A stretch of DNA of 64,000 bases from Hyphomonadaceae bacterium (GCA_030697555.1 JAUYPV010000070.1:1-64000); one strand, 5' to 3'; counted from the first letter of the stretch, positions 29,975-39,578 are shown. Notes: generated from the sequence alone by a model not told the origin. Made by a program: numbers and translations.

Positions 29975-30481
29975 ATGCCACACAACATTCCAGCCTTCTT
30001 TGAGTCCTACGCCAACCTCTACAACCGGGCGCTCGCCGGAGAGAGCGTGTTCGACGAGATCATGGATCGCTTTTCGGCGAAGTTCATCGCGGCGGGCCCG
30101 CAGGGCGTCTCGACGGGCAAGCAGGACGCAACGTTCCGGCGGACGCTTCAAAAGGGCTACAATTTCTATCGCCAGATCGGCACGAGAAAGATGACGGCCA
30201 AGCGCGTCGAGACAACGCCGATCGACGCCAACCACACGATGGCGAAGGTCTTCTACGGAGCCGACTACATCAAGGGGGATGGCTCGCCGCTGAAGATCGA
30301 GTTCGACGTCACTTACTTCCTAGACACATCCCGGGTTAAGCCGAAGATCTTCGGCTTCGTCGCGGGCGATGAGATGGCCATCTACCGGCAGCACGGGCTG
30401 ATCCCGCACGAAAGCCAGCAGCTCGCGAAGCCCGGTCCCCGGTCGCGCACGCCTGAGAGCGACAGACATCGCCTGCACTAG
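29975..30481 (+). CDS. NTF2/SnoaL-like protein
   Basis: A 168-residue protein with no signal peptide. An opening helix (FFESYANLYNRALAGE) precedes a curved beta-sheet pattern ending KIEFDVTYFLDTSRVKPKIFGFVAGDEMAIYRQHGL, which is typical of the cone-shaped NTF2-like fold. Its role cannot be read from sequence. The open frame starts earlier inside the previous gene; ATG 29975 is the first that gives this domain. It follows the TPR gene by 44 bp. Confidence 0.65.
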   Translation: MPHNIPAFFESYANLYNRALAGESVFDEIMDRFSAKFIAAGPQGVSTGKQDATFRRTLQKGYNFYRQIGTRKMTAKRVETTPIDANHTMAKVFYGADYIKGDGSPLKIEFDVTYFLDTSRVKPKIFGFVAGDEMAIYRQHGLIPHESQQLAKPGPRSRTPESDRHRLH

Positions 30482-30578
30482 GCGCGCCACGGCACTGCCG
30501 ATCAGCAGAACGCATTGTTGACATGGGCGCGGCGAAGGCCGCGAAGTCGTTTGCTCATCGACGGGGCGGAGAGAGTTC

Positions 30579-31049
30579 ATGCGGGCGAAGTGGGCGGTTA
30601 TCGCACTTGTGGCAACAAGTGCAGGACTGACTGGGGCTGCGTACGCGGGCAAGCTGACCAAGGCGGCCGAAGCGGAAATCCGGAAGATGATCGACATCGT
30701 CGCTCCGAGCGGCGACCGGATTGGCGCGATCCAGTACGGCGAGCTGTCGACCGGTGGCATGGCCAGCATCTCCTTCGAGGGCGACCAGCTGCACGAGTAC
30801 TATTTCAACGCCACATGCGACGATGATTGCGGCGATCTCAATCTCGCCGTCCTGGACGCGGCGGGCGTAGAGCTGGATGTCGACGATGCCGATGACGCCG
30901 CACCGGTCGTAGAGGTCCTTGCGGACCGAACGGCGCCAGGCGCCGACGAGGACAAGGCTAATCCCAGGCCGATGACGATCGAGGTGCGCATGATCGCGTG
31001 CAAGGCGGCCACTTGTGCGTATGGCTTTGCCGTCACGCGCACCGAGTGA
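30579..31049 (+). CDS. Secreted Cys-containing protein, related to the gene at 31973
   Basis: A 156-residue exported protein with a signal peptide ending AAYAG (about residue 24). The mature part carries CDDDCGDLNLAVLD (about 80-93) followed by an acidic Asp/Glu-rich stretch and a C-terminal IACKAATCAYGFAV. The paired Cys motifs and their spacing match those in the product at 31973 (CDDYCDGVDMFAE; CARDTCIAAVAL), so both likely share a small beta-fold with two disulfides. GGCGGAGAG precedes the start. Function is unknown. Confidence 0.65.
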   Translation: MRAKWAVIALVATSAGLTGAAYAGKLTKAAEAEIRKMIDIVAPSGDRIGAIQYGELSTGGMASISFEGDQLHEYYFNATCDDDCGDLNLAVLDAAGVELDVDDADDAAPVVEVLADRTAPGADEDKANPRPMTIEVRMIACKAATCAYGFAVTRTE

Positions 31050-31115
31050 AGCGAGGGCTCAGAATCCAGTTGGCGCCAGGCCGGATACGCCGGCCTGGCG
31101 CCAACTAAAACGTAG

Positions 31116-31724
31116 TTAGGGTGCTGGCGCCGCCGGAGAAGCAGGCGCTGCTGCTGCAGTGGCGGGCGCTGGACCGCGCGACGGGTTCACGATCTCGCGG
31201 CGGAGGAATTTCCACTGCCCATCCTCTTTGATCAGGGTGTCGTTGTAATGCCCCGCCCCGGCGATGACCGTGCCGGTCGAGCGGGTCGAGACGGTCTCCC
31301 AATAGGCCGTCGTTTCGGCGCGATCAGGAGTGAGTGAGATTATCTTGAAGTTGGAGATCACGTGCTTGGAGGCGATCGGCGCTTCGCGGGGCGGGGCCGC
31401 ACCTGTAGCCGGAACGGCGGCGGCCGCCGAAGGCGTAGGCGGCGTGCGCGGGCGGCTGAACTGTTCCTCGATCGCAGCTGGACCTTTGGTCTCCTGAGTT
31501 CCCTGGACCAGCACGCCTTCCCTCGCGAAGGTGGCCGCGTAGGCTTTCCAGTCGCGGCCATCGAGAGCGCGCGGATATTCGCCAAAGATCAGCTGTTCGA
31601 TCGCGGCGCGATCTTCGAGCTTTTGCAGCCGCTGCTCCATGTCCACGGAAGCGCAGGCCGACAAGGCCACAACCATCGCCATCGTAGCCGCTGCATAGCC
31701 TGGCGATTTGACGCCGATTTTCAT
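31116..31724 (-). CDS. SnoaL-like lipoprotein
   Basis: A 202-residue protein with a lipoprotein signal (MVVALSACAS). It is followed by an NTF2/SnoaL-like domain starting EQRLQKLEDRAAIEQLIFGEYPRALDGRDWKAYAATF, the classic SnoaL_4 opening, and ending HYNDTLIKEDGQWKFLRREIV. An Ala/Pro-rich insertion sits in the middle (about 100-125) and a similar tail at the end. The start at 31724 has GGGAG seven bases upstream; a second ATG lies five codons earlier. The ligand or reaction is unknown. Confidence 0.75.
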   Translation of the reverse strand: MKIGVKSPGYAAATMAMVVALSACASVDMEQRLQKLEDRAAIEQLIFGEYPRALDGRDWKAYAATFAREGVLVQGTQETKGPAAIEEQFSRPRTPPTPSAAAAVPATGAAPPREAPIASKHVISNFKIISLTPDRAETTAYWETVSTRSTGTVIAGAGHYNDTLIKEDGQWKFLRREIVNPSRGPAPATAAAAPASPAAPAP

Positions 31725-31972
31725 GTATCTCTCCCTCACCCGTCTTGTCCCAGCCTGGTTTCAAAATCCGGGGTCCGGAGAACCGTTATACAGCATAATT
31801 GACTTGGAGCCAGACTCCCTATCGTTGGTAGATTCGCGAGAATGCAGCACCCGAATTGACTGGCGGGCGCATCCTGCGGATGGCTTGAGATCGCACGTCA
31901 TTGCGGACGCCTTCGACTTGCGCTCTGGTCCGCGTCGTAGCCGATAACGGGGGCTCGATAGCGGGGACTCGA

Positions 31973-32437
31973 ATGTTCGGACCTCTGGCGAATGCCTTCT
32001 TCGCCGCAATCACGATGGCTGCAGTGGCCATGGCCCCGCCTGCATCCGCACAGGGCGCCAGCCTCATCGACAGGGCCCGCGCCGCCCTGGCGGAGACCGA
32101 GACCTTCCAGGACAAGGAAACCTTCCGCCTCGTTGGACAGCCCAAGGCGATCACCTTCAAGAACAACGACGAGGAAACGGAATTCCTGTTCACGATTGAC
32201 CCGAAGAAGGACTACCGCCTCCTAGGCTACTGCGACGATTATTGCGACGGGGTCGACATGTTCGCCGAGACCGCCAATGGCGATGATATCGGCAAGGATC
32301 AGGGCGATGAGCCCACAGCGGAGATCGACGTCGCGCCAAACGCATCCGGCTCGAAAGTCAAAGCGTCGCTCTATCCGGGCTACTGCGCACGCGACACATG
32401 CATCGCCGCCGTTGCGCTATTCGAGGTGCTGCAATAG
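31973..32437 (+). CDS. Secreted Cys-containing protein
   Basis: A 154-residue exported protein. The signal sequence spans about 1-28 (AAITMAAVAMAPPASAQ). The mature part has CDDYCDGVDMFAETANGDDIG and a late CARDTC, matching the layout of the product at 30579. The start at 31973 has GGGGA eight bases upstream. It is followed by a 14-bp palindrome (32451-32464) and then mdh. Function is unknown. Confidence 0.6.
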   Translation: MFGPLANAFFAAITMAAVAMAPPASAQGASLIDRARAALAETETFQDKETFRLVGQPKAITFKNNDEETEFLFTIDPKKDYRLLGYCDDYCDGVDMFAETANGDDIGKDQGDEPTAEIDVAPNASGSKVKASLYPGYCARDTCIAAVALFEVLQ

Positions 32438-33541
<1,104 letters not shown>

Positions 33542-33556
33542 TCTGGAGGCGGTCGC

Positions 33557-34441
33557 ATGCGGATTGCCTGCATCGGCCGCAACGGACAGACGGCGCAGGC
33601 GCTGGCCGCCGTGGCGGCCCGCGATGCTTCCATCACACTGATTCAGGCGAGCGGCGCGGAGGCCGATCTCCGCGACGCCGCCAGCCTTGCGCGGTTCGTC
33701 GACGCAGCGAGGCCGGATGTCGTCGTCAACACCGGCGCCTACAACTTCGTGGACCGCGCGGAGACCGAGACGGAGCTGGCCTTCGCGATAAACGCGGAAG
33801 GGCCGCGTGTTTTGGCGCGGCACTGCCGGACAAGCGGCCTGCCCTTCATCCACATGTCGACTGACTGCGTGTTCAGCGGGGACAAGGCTGGGCTCTATAG
33901 CGAGGATGACGCGCCCGATCCGGCCTCGGCCTACGGCCGGTCGAAACTGGCCGGTGAGCAGGCGGTGGCGGACGAGTATCCCGAGGCGATGACGGCCCGG
34001 GTCGCCTGGGTGTTTTCGGAATACGCGGAGAACTTCGTCACGAAGATGATTTCGTTCGCGCGAACGCAGCCCGTGCTGCGCGTGGTGAACGATCAAGTCG
34101 GGCCACCGACCTATGCGCCCGATATCGCTGCGGCGCTCATCCGCATTGCGCGGGAAAAAGTTGCAGGCGCCCCCCAGTTTTCCGGCCTGATGCACATCGT
34201 GTCCGCGGATGCGGTCGTTCGGTCGGACATGGCGGTGGCGATCATGGACGAGTCGCGCCGCCAAGGCGGCCCATTCGCGCCCGTCGAGCCGCTAACGACG
34301 GCGTCGTTCAGCGCGCCGGCCAAGCGCCCGCTGAATGCACGGCTGTCGAACGCCAAGGCAGTTGCCCGCCTTGGGCTCGCGTTCACGCCCTTCACAGAGG
34401 CTCTGAAACGGACGGTTGCCGGCGTGCTGGCGCGCGGCTGA
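33557..34441 (+). CDS. rfbD: dTDP-4-dehydrorhamnose reductase
   Basis: A 294-residue extended-SDR enzyme that makes dTDP-rhamnose, the last step of the pathway. GRNGQTAQ is at about 7-14, the STD segment at 101-103, and catalytic Tyr126/Lys130 in YGRSK. HMSTDCVFSGDKAGLYSEDD is the family signature. The rfbA, rfbB and rfbC genes are not in this window. It lies 16 bp after mdh with a good ribosome binding site (TGGAGG), so it may ride on the mdh transcript. Confidence 0.88.
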   Translation: MRIACIGRNGQTAQALAAVAARDASITLIQASGAEADLRDAASLARFVDAARPDVVVNTGAYNFVDRAETETELAFAINAEGPRVLARHCRTSGLPFIHMSTDCVFSGDKAGLYSEDDAPDPASAYGRSKLAGEQAVADEYPEAMTARVAWVFSEYAENFVTKMISFARTQPVLRVVNDQVGPPTYAPDIAAALIRIAREKVAGAPQFSGLMHIVSADAVVRSDMAVAIMDESRRQGGPFAPVEPLTTASFSAPAKRPLNARLSNAKAVARLGLAFTPFTEALKRTVAGVLARG

Positions 34442-34942
34442 CTATTTTACGGCGACCATGTCGATCTCGAAGATGAGATCGGCGTTGGGCGGAATGTCGT
34501 CGCCTGCGCCTTCGGCGCCATAGCCGAGCGCCGACGGGATGAAGACCAGCCAGTGATCGCCGGGTTTCATCAACTGTAGCGCTTCGGCGAAGCCCGGGAT
34601 CACGGCGCCGACTGGGAAAGTCGCCGGTTCGCGGCGCTGATAGGCCGAGTCGAACGCGCCGCCGCCAGAATTGAGGCGTCCCTCGTAGAACACCGTGCCC
34701 CGCTGCGATGCCATGGGCGGTGTGCCGCTGGCAGGGCCGCTGCCGAGCACGACATACTCGACGCCTGAGCCGGTCTTTTTCACGTCCAAGCTGGCGCTGC
34801 TCCAAGGCACGTATTTGGCCCAGGCGGCTGTGTCGGATACTTTCGCGGCTGGCATTTCGGTCTCCGTTGCGGGCGCGGTTGCGGACTTGTCGCCACAGGC
34901 CGCAAGAGCAAGCAAAAGCAGAGAAGCGAGAACGCTACGCAT
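34442..34942 (-). CDS. FKBP-type peptidyl-prolyl isomerase lipoprotein
   Basis: A 166-residue lipoprotein with lipobox LALAACG near residue 17, followed by a linker and an FKBP domain. The domain reads GSGVEYVVLGSGP, GTVFYEGRLNSGGGAFDSAYQRREPATFPVGAVIPGFAEALQLMKPGDHWLVFIPSALGYG and PPNADLIFEIDM. It would assist folding of periplasmic or outer-membrane proteins. The start at 34942 has GGAG upstream; the frame opens five codons earlier. Its stop directly follows that of rfbD (convergent). Confidence 0.9.
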   Translation of the reverse strand: MRSVLASLLLLALAACGDKSATAPATETEMPAAKVSDTAAWAKYVPWSSASLDVKKTGSGVEYVVLGSGPASGTPPMASQRGTVFYEGRLNSGGGAFDSAYQRREPATFPVGAVIPGFAEALQLMKPGDHWLVFIPSALGYGAEGAGDDIPPNADLIFEIDMVAVK

Positions 34943-35028
34943 AGCAAGGGTCTCCATTGATGTGGCGTGACGCTAGAGATGTTCGCCACTGCGTCGATGC
35001 GGCGCTTAACCGCGACCTCATGGGAAAC

Positions 35029-35496
35029 CTAGGGCCGCTGCGCCAATTTCAAGAGGATCGGCGCGGCGGCGTCCAGCCGGGCGATCTCCCTTTGCGAAAG
35101 TCCATCAAGCCTTTCGCGCAGCAGCGCCAGGCGTCGGTCGCGGCCTTGCAGCATGATCTTCCTGCCCTTCGTGGTGGCGGAGATGATGAGGCCGCGCCCG
35201 TCTTCCGGATCCGGAGATTTTTGAACCAGGCTGGCGGCTTCAAGCTCCGCGATGAGTTTCGACATGGTCGGCGGTTTCACGCCTTCGGCCGCCGCGAGCG
35301 ATGCGAGGCTCTGCGGCCCGGCGAACACCAGAACGGACAGCGCGGACAGGCGCGGCGGGCTGATTCCAGTTTCCTGGTCCGCGACCTTGATGCCGCGCAG
35401 CAGGCCGATGGCGCCGCGATGGAGCATGTCGGCCAGCGCATGGCGGACCGCCTCCCCTGACGGCGTGCGTTTCACGTCCGCGAATCGGCTTGACAT
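35029..35496 (-). CDS. MarR-family regulator
   Basis: A 155-residue winged-helix protein. The recognition region is SLASLAAAEGVKPPTMSKLIAELEAASLV (about 65-92), followed by the wing DPEDGRGLIISATTKG. It is transcribed divergently from a VOC gene. The operator-like palindrome (35499-35515) lies right next to its start codon and between the -35 and -10 of the VOC promoter, so it probably represses both itself and the VOC gene. Confidence 0.88.
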   Translation of the reverse strand: MSSRFADVKRTPSGEAVRHALADMLHRGAIGLLRGIKVADQETGISPPRLSALSVLVFAGPQSLASLAAAEGVKPPTMSKLIAELEAASLVQKSPDPEDGRGLIISATTKGRKIMLQGRDRRLALLRERLDGLSQREIARLDAAAPILLKLAQRP

Positions 35497-35519
35497 AGTT
35501 CGTTAGGCTAACTAATAAT
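35490..35519 (+). promoter_or_regulatory. VOC promoter with MarR operator in the spacer
   Basis: A perfect -35 TTGACA (35490-35495) overlaps the marR-type start codon, and AATAAT (35514-35519) is 18 bp further. In the spacer, GTTAGGCTAAC (35502-35512) is an 11-bp palindrome that extends with matching bases to 35499-35515. A repressor bound here would block the promoter directly. Confidence 0.6.
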
Positions 35520-35547
35520 TTGGCGTTGTCCAGCTCTGGAGGACGAA

Positions 35548-35940
35548 ATGCAATCGCCTGGCATCAAGGGAATGCTGCAGCTCGCCATCGCCGCCAGTGA
35601 TCCCGCGAAACTCTCGGCCTATTATCGCGAGACCCTGGGGCTCTCGATATTGTTCGAGACTGCCGGCATGAGTTTCTTCGGGGCGGGCGGGGTCCGCCTG
35701 ATGATCGGGCCGGCACAAGGCGCGAAGGCTGGAGACAAGATCCTCTATTTCGAACCGGAAGATTTCGAGGCGGCTGAAGCAGCCCTGGAGGCCAATGGCG
35801 TGAAGTTTCCCGCGGGCGCCAACGTGCTGCAGCGGGAGGGCGAGCGGGAGCTTGCCCTGCGGCCCTTCCAGGATCCGGAAGGAAATACGCTGGCGCTAAT
35901 GGGCTGGCGGCCAGTTTCATCGGAGGCGGTGCGCGGCTAG
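35548..35940 (+). CDS. VOC family (glyoxalase-like) protein
   Basis: A 130-residue protein with the VOC betaalphabetabetabeta repeat: MLQLAIAASDPAKLSAYYRETLGLSILFE and the second half ending LALRPFQDPEGNTLALMGW. GGAGGACG lies before the ATG. It is divergent from the MarR regulator and controlled by the promoter above. Pairs of MarR with VOC genes often deal with electrophile or antibiotic stress, but the substrate here is unknown. Confidence 0.85.
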   Translation: MQSPGIKGMLQLAIAASDPAKLSAYYRETLGLSILFETAGMSFFGAGGVRLMIGPAQGAKAGDKILYFEPEDFEAAEAALEANGVKFPAGANVLQREGERELALRPFQDPEGNTLALMGWRPVSSEAVRG

Positions 35941-35967
35941 TGTCGCTCCCGATCGAGGGAGTTCGAC

Positions 35968-36726
35968 GTGGCGGACAGGGTTGTTGTCGTGACCGGCGGC
36001 GGGAGGGGTATCGGCGCGGCGACATCGCTTCTGGCTGCCAAAGCGGGCTATTCCATCGTCGTGAACTATGCGGCGCGGGCCGATGCGGCCGAGGCCGTCG
36101 TAGCGGACATCCACCGCCTGGGCGGCAAGGCGATCGCGGTTCGCGGCGACATCAGCGCGCCGGACGACGTCGAGCATGTCTTTCGTGCGGCGGACCGGAT
36201 GGGGACGCTGGCGGGTCTCGTCAACAATGCCGGGATTGTGGACAACGCGGCGCGGGTCGATGAAATGGGCGCGGAACGGCTGGCGCGGATATTCGCGGTC
36301 AACGTCACCGGGTCGTTTCTCTGCGCCGGCGCGGCGGTCAGGCGGATGTCGACGAAATTCGGCGGCAAGGGCGGCGCGATCGTCAATGTCGCCTCGACCG
36401 GATCGAAGATCGGATCGCCAGGCCAGTATGTCGACTACGCCGCCACCAAAGGCGCGATCGACACGTTCACGCTTGGCCTTGCGCTGGAAGTCGCGAACGA
36501 AGGCATACGGGTCAACGCGGTCAGGCCCGGCATCATCGAGACGGAGATCCATGCCTCCGGCGGTGATCCGGACCGGGTCGAGCGCATCGGGTCGAGCCTG
36601 CCGATGGGCCGCGCCGGAACAGCCGAAGAGGTTGCGAAGGCCATCCTCTGGCTTCTGTCGGACGAGTCGTCCTACACAACGGGCTCGTTCGTCACCGTAA
36701 GCGGCGGACGCGGCCTGGCGCCCTGA
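35968..36726 (+). CDS. Short-chain dehydrogenase/reductase
   Basis: A 252-residue classical SDR. TGGGRGIG is at 9-16, NNAG at 86-89, catalytic Ser143, Tyr157 and Lys161 (YAATK), and PGIIETEIHASGG follows the active site as in sugar or 3-oxoacyl reductases. The start is GTG with GAGGGA upstream. It lies 27 bp after the VOC gene and 27 bp before a GNAT gene, so these three may form an operon under the MarR-linked promoter. The substrate is unknown. Confidence 0.9.
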   Translation: MADRVVVVTGGGRGIGAATSLLAAKAGYSIVVNYAARADAAEAVVADIHRLGGKAIAVRGDISAPDDVEHVFRAADRMGTLAGLVNNAGIVDNAARVDEMGAERLARIFAVNVTGSFLCAGAAVRRMSTKFGGKGGAIVNVASTGSKIGSPGQYVDYAATKGAIDTFTLGLALEVANEGIRVNAVRPGIIETEIHASGGDPDRVERIGSSLPMGRAGTAEEVAKAILWLLSDESSYTTGSFVTVSGGRGLAP

Positions 36727-36753
36727 TCGACGCCACAAGAAGAGGAGCAACCC

Positions 36754-37335
36754 ATGACCTCCCAGCCCTTCCGCATCGACACGGTGATCGAGACGCCGCG
36801 CCTGATCCTGCGCGTGCCGACCCTCAAGGAGTTCGAGCCGTGGTGTGCGTTCATGGCGGACGAGGAGGCGGCGCAATACATCGGCAAGGCGCAGCCGCCG
36901 GCGGTGGTGTGGCGAAGCATCTGCACGATGGCGGGCGCCTGGCTGGTGCATGGCTATGCGATGTTCTCGGTGTTCGAGAAGTCGACGGGGAACTGGGTCG
37001 GACGCGTGGGGCCGTGGCAGCCGCATCAATGGCCGGGGCCTGAAGTCGGCTGGGGCGTGATTCGCGAGGTGTGGGGCAAGGGCTATGCGCTTGAGGCGGC
37101 GATTGCGTCGATGAACTTCGCGGTTGATGAACTCGGCTGGACCGACATCATCCATTCGATCCATCCGGAGAATGTGAATTCGCAGAAGCTGGCGCAGCGG
37201 CTGGGATCGACCAATCGCGGGCCCGGCAAGATGCCCCCGCCCTATCATAACGATCCGGTCGACCTGTGGGGGCAAACGGCAAAGGAATGGAATGCGCGGC
37301 GGGACGAAATCAGCCGACGCGTTGCGGCCCGCTAG
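36754..37335 (+). CDS. GNAT acetyltransferase (RimJ/RimL type)
   Basis: A 193-residue N-acetyltransferase. The opening IDTVIETPRLILRVPTLKEFEPW is the RimJ/L beginning, WGVIREVWGKGYALEAA (about 99-115) is the acetyl-CoA pyrophosphate loop, and IHSIHPENVNSQKLAQRLG ends the fold. GAGGAG precedes the ATG. Its 3' end overlaps the convergent CHAP gene by 26 bp. The acceptor could be a protein N terminus, an amino sugar or a drug. Confidence 0.88.
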   Translation: MTSQPFRIDTVIETPRLILRVPTLKEFEPWCAFMADEEAAQYIGKAQPPAVVWRSICTMAGAWLVHGYAMFSVFEKSTGNWVGRVGPWQPHQWPGPEVGWGVIREVWGKGYALEAAIASMNFAVDELGWTDIIHSIHPENVNSQKLAQRLGSTNRGPGKMPPPYHNDPVDLWGQTAKEWNARRDEISRRVAAR

Positions 37336-37951
37336 CTGCCGGCGAACTGAAACCGATCGGGTGAATGAAGCCGTGTGATTCGTAGATGCGGCCGCCCCAG
37401 TGCATACCGGGCACATGCCAGACGCGCACCTGGGTCCAGTCGTTTGCGGGCGAGACGTCGATTACAGGCACGTCGAGGCTGACTTCGCCGCCATGCAGCC
37501 AGTTGGCGTGGTCGACGCGAATGACGCGCGAGTTGAGCATCGCTTTCACGACCGCTACATGTCCGCGCTTGTCGTCCTGCCAACCGCGCAGCACCAGGAC
37601 CGAGCCTTCGGCCGGACGCGAAGAGCGCGGATATCTGCCTTCGGCCTGGGCCCACCAGGTGACGGCGTCGCCCCAGATCGCAACGCCGGAAATCGTGCGG
37701 GCGAAGGGGACACATTCGGAAGGAGGCCGGTCGTAGGCGACGCGGGGAGCGGTGAATTCGTCGAAGGATGGCGTCGAGAAATCGATGGCGGCGGTGGCCG
37801 GGGCGGGTCCCGGCGTGAGGATCGGCGCGGGCGCGTGGCCATAGACGATGGGAGCGGGCGCCGTTGACGTGCAGGCGGAGGTCGAGAACGACAGGGCGAT
37901 CAACCCGGCAATCACCGCCCAGATCCCGATCTTGTGTTTCTTCCGCTGCAT
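37310..37951 (-). CDS. CHAP-domain (NlpC/P60-like) lipoprotein
   Basis: A 213-residue protein with an N-terminal hydrophobic segment ending in a lipobox-like SFSTSAC, followed by a Pro-rich linker and a CHAP domain. The catalytic Cys is in PPSECVPFARTISGV and His in KRGHVAVVKAML, followed by DHANW. CHAP enzymes cut peptidoglycan cross-links or stems. The start at 37951 gives a clean lipoprotein signal but has no strong ribosome binding site; the frame is open to 38080, so an earlier start is possible. Confidence 0.8.
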   Translation of the reverse strand: MQRKKHKIGIWAVIAGLIALSFSTSACTSTAPAPIVYGHAPAPILTPGPAPATAAIDFSTPSFDEFTAPRVAYDRPPSECVPFARTISGVAIWGDAVTWWAQAEGRYPRSSRPAEGSVLVLRGWQDDKRGHVAVVKAMLNSRVIRVDHANWLHGGEVSLDVPVIDVSPANDWTQVRVWHVPGMHWGGRIYESHGFIHPIGFSSPAASGPQRVG

Positions 37952-38557
37952 GACGCTGGAGATTGCCAGCGGAAAAATGAGCGGCAGATGAACGGCGTTC
38001 GGGGAGATGCAGATGGCGTGTAGCGGACGGGGCGCGTTCCCGCGGTGGGTTCGCCGGTTGGAGTTCCCGGACTTGAGCACGCTTCACGCGCCGGCTTCCG
38101 AAAAGCGTTTCTAACAATACTAACAACAACGGACGCCGGTGTGGACTTTGCGCCTCCAACGCGATCGTGCGCAGCAGCACTGCCGGCCAGCGCCGATTGA
38201 GCGAAGGGACACCGCTCCAGTTTGCGTGTGAACGCGCCAGGGTCATGGGCCGAGTATGAGTCCGGTTCCGGACCCAGCGGGATAAGTTGCACGATTTTTC
38301 GGACCGGTTTTCGGCGAGAATCCGCGCAAGCATTTGAGCCGCTTGCGAATCTTTTTCTGAAAAATCTTCGCGGGCGCGTCCTTAACCTGCGGATTTGCGC
38401 ATTTTCATCCCCCTATTTCGGGCAATCCCCGCGTTGAGACAGCCCCCTCCGTCTCGCTGACTTCGTCAGCGATCGTCAACGCTGCGCGTTAACCCCGCCA
38501 GTTTCTTCGAAACTGAGGGAGGCAACACGGTGGGCGCCTGGCGTCACGGGCCGGCGC
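37952..38557. other. 606-bp gene-free region around repeat copy 2
   Basis: No protein gene is supported. The centre is the dispersed repeat (38260-38436). To its right are two perfect hairpins: 38455-38471 (7-bp stem, TTC loop) and 38499-38515 (7-bp stem CAGTTTC/GAAACTG, TTC loop), within a segment bracketed by CCCTCCGT and ACTGAGGGAGG-type ends. To the left I see only the probable upstream region of the CHAP gene. Confidence 0.6.
38260..38436 (+). repeat. Dispersed intergenic repeat, copy 2
   Basis: Same orientation and nearly the same length as 425-600. The best-conserved blocks are CGGACCCAGC, GGATAAGTTGC, CGATTTTTCGG, CCGCGCAAG, GCGCGTCCTTAACCTGCGGAT and CCCCGCGTTG. Mismatches are scattered rather than clustered, and no long gap is needed, which points to an old dispersed element and not a recent duplication. 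Flanking sequence differs between copies. Confidence 0.85.
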
Positions 38558-39163
38558 TTAGCCGCAATGCTCCACGTAGTCGATCGTCGGCATGATGCCG
38601 GCGCGCCAGGCGCGGACTTTGGTGTCCTGGATTTCGAAGATGAACTTCGCGGCGCCTCGCGGGACTACCAGTTCGGCGATTTCGGGTTCGTACTTGTTGG
38701 GCTGTTCGGAGACGCCGGCGCCGAACTTCGCCTTGATGTCGGCGGCGGACGTGCCAACGCCGAAGCCGTCCACGGTCTTGGCGCTCTCGCTGAGGATGTC
38801 GAGGCGGCCGACCTTGTTCATTTCGACAAGGAAGCTGACGCCCTGCACCGGTTCGGCGGCGAGCATTTCAAAGCAGCGGTTGGGATCGGCCTGCGCCGCG
38901 GGGTCGCCGCCCGAATAGACCTCGAGCTTCACCGGGAATTTCGTCAGCGCCTCCTTCGGCGCCATGCCGAATGTGACGCCGCAGAAGCCCTCCGCCGTGA
39001 CGGGCCCGCAACCGGAAAGCGCAGCCTGTTCGGCGGCAGGCGCGCCGGGATCGAGAGGTTCGGGTTCGACCGAGGCTGGCGCTTCGGACAATGGAACCTC
39101 CGGCGAGGGCGAGCACGCAGCGGCGAGCACGAGGACCGATATGGCAAGGGCACCGATGCGCAT
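38558..39163 (-). CDS. Lipoprotein of unknown function
   Basis: A 201-residue lipoprotein with lipobox LVLAAAC (Cys17), a Pro/Glu/Ala linker and a globular domain (about 50-200) starting GCGPVTAEGFCGVTFGM and ending FIFEIQDTKVRAWRAGIMPTIDYVEHCG. Several Cys suggest disulfides. The last block, 'f.i.d.kV..wr.G..p.v.yvEGC', resembles a widespread small periplasmic domain, but I cannot name it. AGGAGACAC precedes the ATG. Confidence 0.7.
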   Translation of the reverse strand: MRIGALAISVLVLAAACSPSPEVPLSEAPASVEPEPLDPGAPAAEQAALSGCGPVTAEGFCGVTFGMAPKEALTKFPVKLEVYSGGDPAAQADPNRCFEMLAAEPVQGVSFLVEMNKVGRLDILSESAKTVDGFGVGTSAADIKAKFGAGVSEQPNKYEPEIAELVVPRGAAKFIFEIQDTKVRAWRAGIMPTIDYVEHCG

Positions 39164-39185
39164 TGTGTCTCCTGGCTTGCCTCTC

Positions 39186-39578
39186 TCAGAACGGATCGAA
39201 GCAGTCATAGTTGCGCTGGCGGATGATGAGGCCATCCTCGTATTCGATGACCTGGCAGATGCGGGCGCTCATCGATTCGCCGGGACGGATGGCGCCGACG
39301 GGCGTGCGGGGATAGCCGGTCCAGGTGTATTCGAGGATCACGCGGTCGCCGACTTCGGTGACGGTGTGGATGTCGTAGATCTGGCGATCCATCAGGTTCG
39401 ATCCCACCTCGGCGCCCTTGAGGATGGCGGCAAGGTCGCGCTGGATGCCCGCTGGAACCAGGCGATTGGGGAATTCCTCCTGGGTGACGTCGGGATGATA
39501 GAAGGCCGCGAGATCGTCGCCCGTGGCGCCGCCTTCGACCGCGGCCACGTAAGCGCGGGCCTTTCTTTCCAGCGACAT
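39186..39578 (-). CDS. SnoaL/NTF2-like protein
   Basis: A 130-residue cytoplasmic protein with the SnoaL-like pattern: a first helix RKARAYVAAVEGGATGDDLAAFYHPDVTQEEFP, a central helix IQRDLAAILKGAEV, and strands VGDRVILEYTWTGYP, SARICQVIEYEDGLIIRQRNYDCFDPF. Such proteins include polyketide cyclases and steroid isomerases; none can be assigned. The ATG at 39578 is preferred to the TTG one codon earlier; GGGAG lies upstream. Confidence 0.75.
   Translation of the reverse strand: MSLERKARAYVAAVEGGATGDDLAAFYHPDVTQEEFPNRLVPAGIQRDLAAILKGAEVGSNLMDRQIYDIHTVTEVGDRVILEYTWTGYPRTPVGAIRPGESMSARICQVIEYEDGLIIRQRNYDCFDPF

Noticed and set aside
30518-30523. Perfect TTGACA upstream of the gene at 30579
   Set aside because: No acceptable -10 hexamer at 16-18 bp, so it is not called a promoter.
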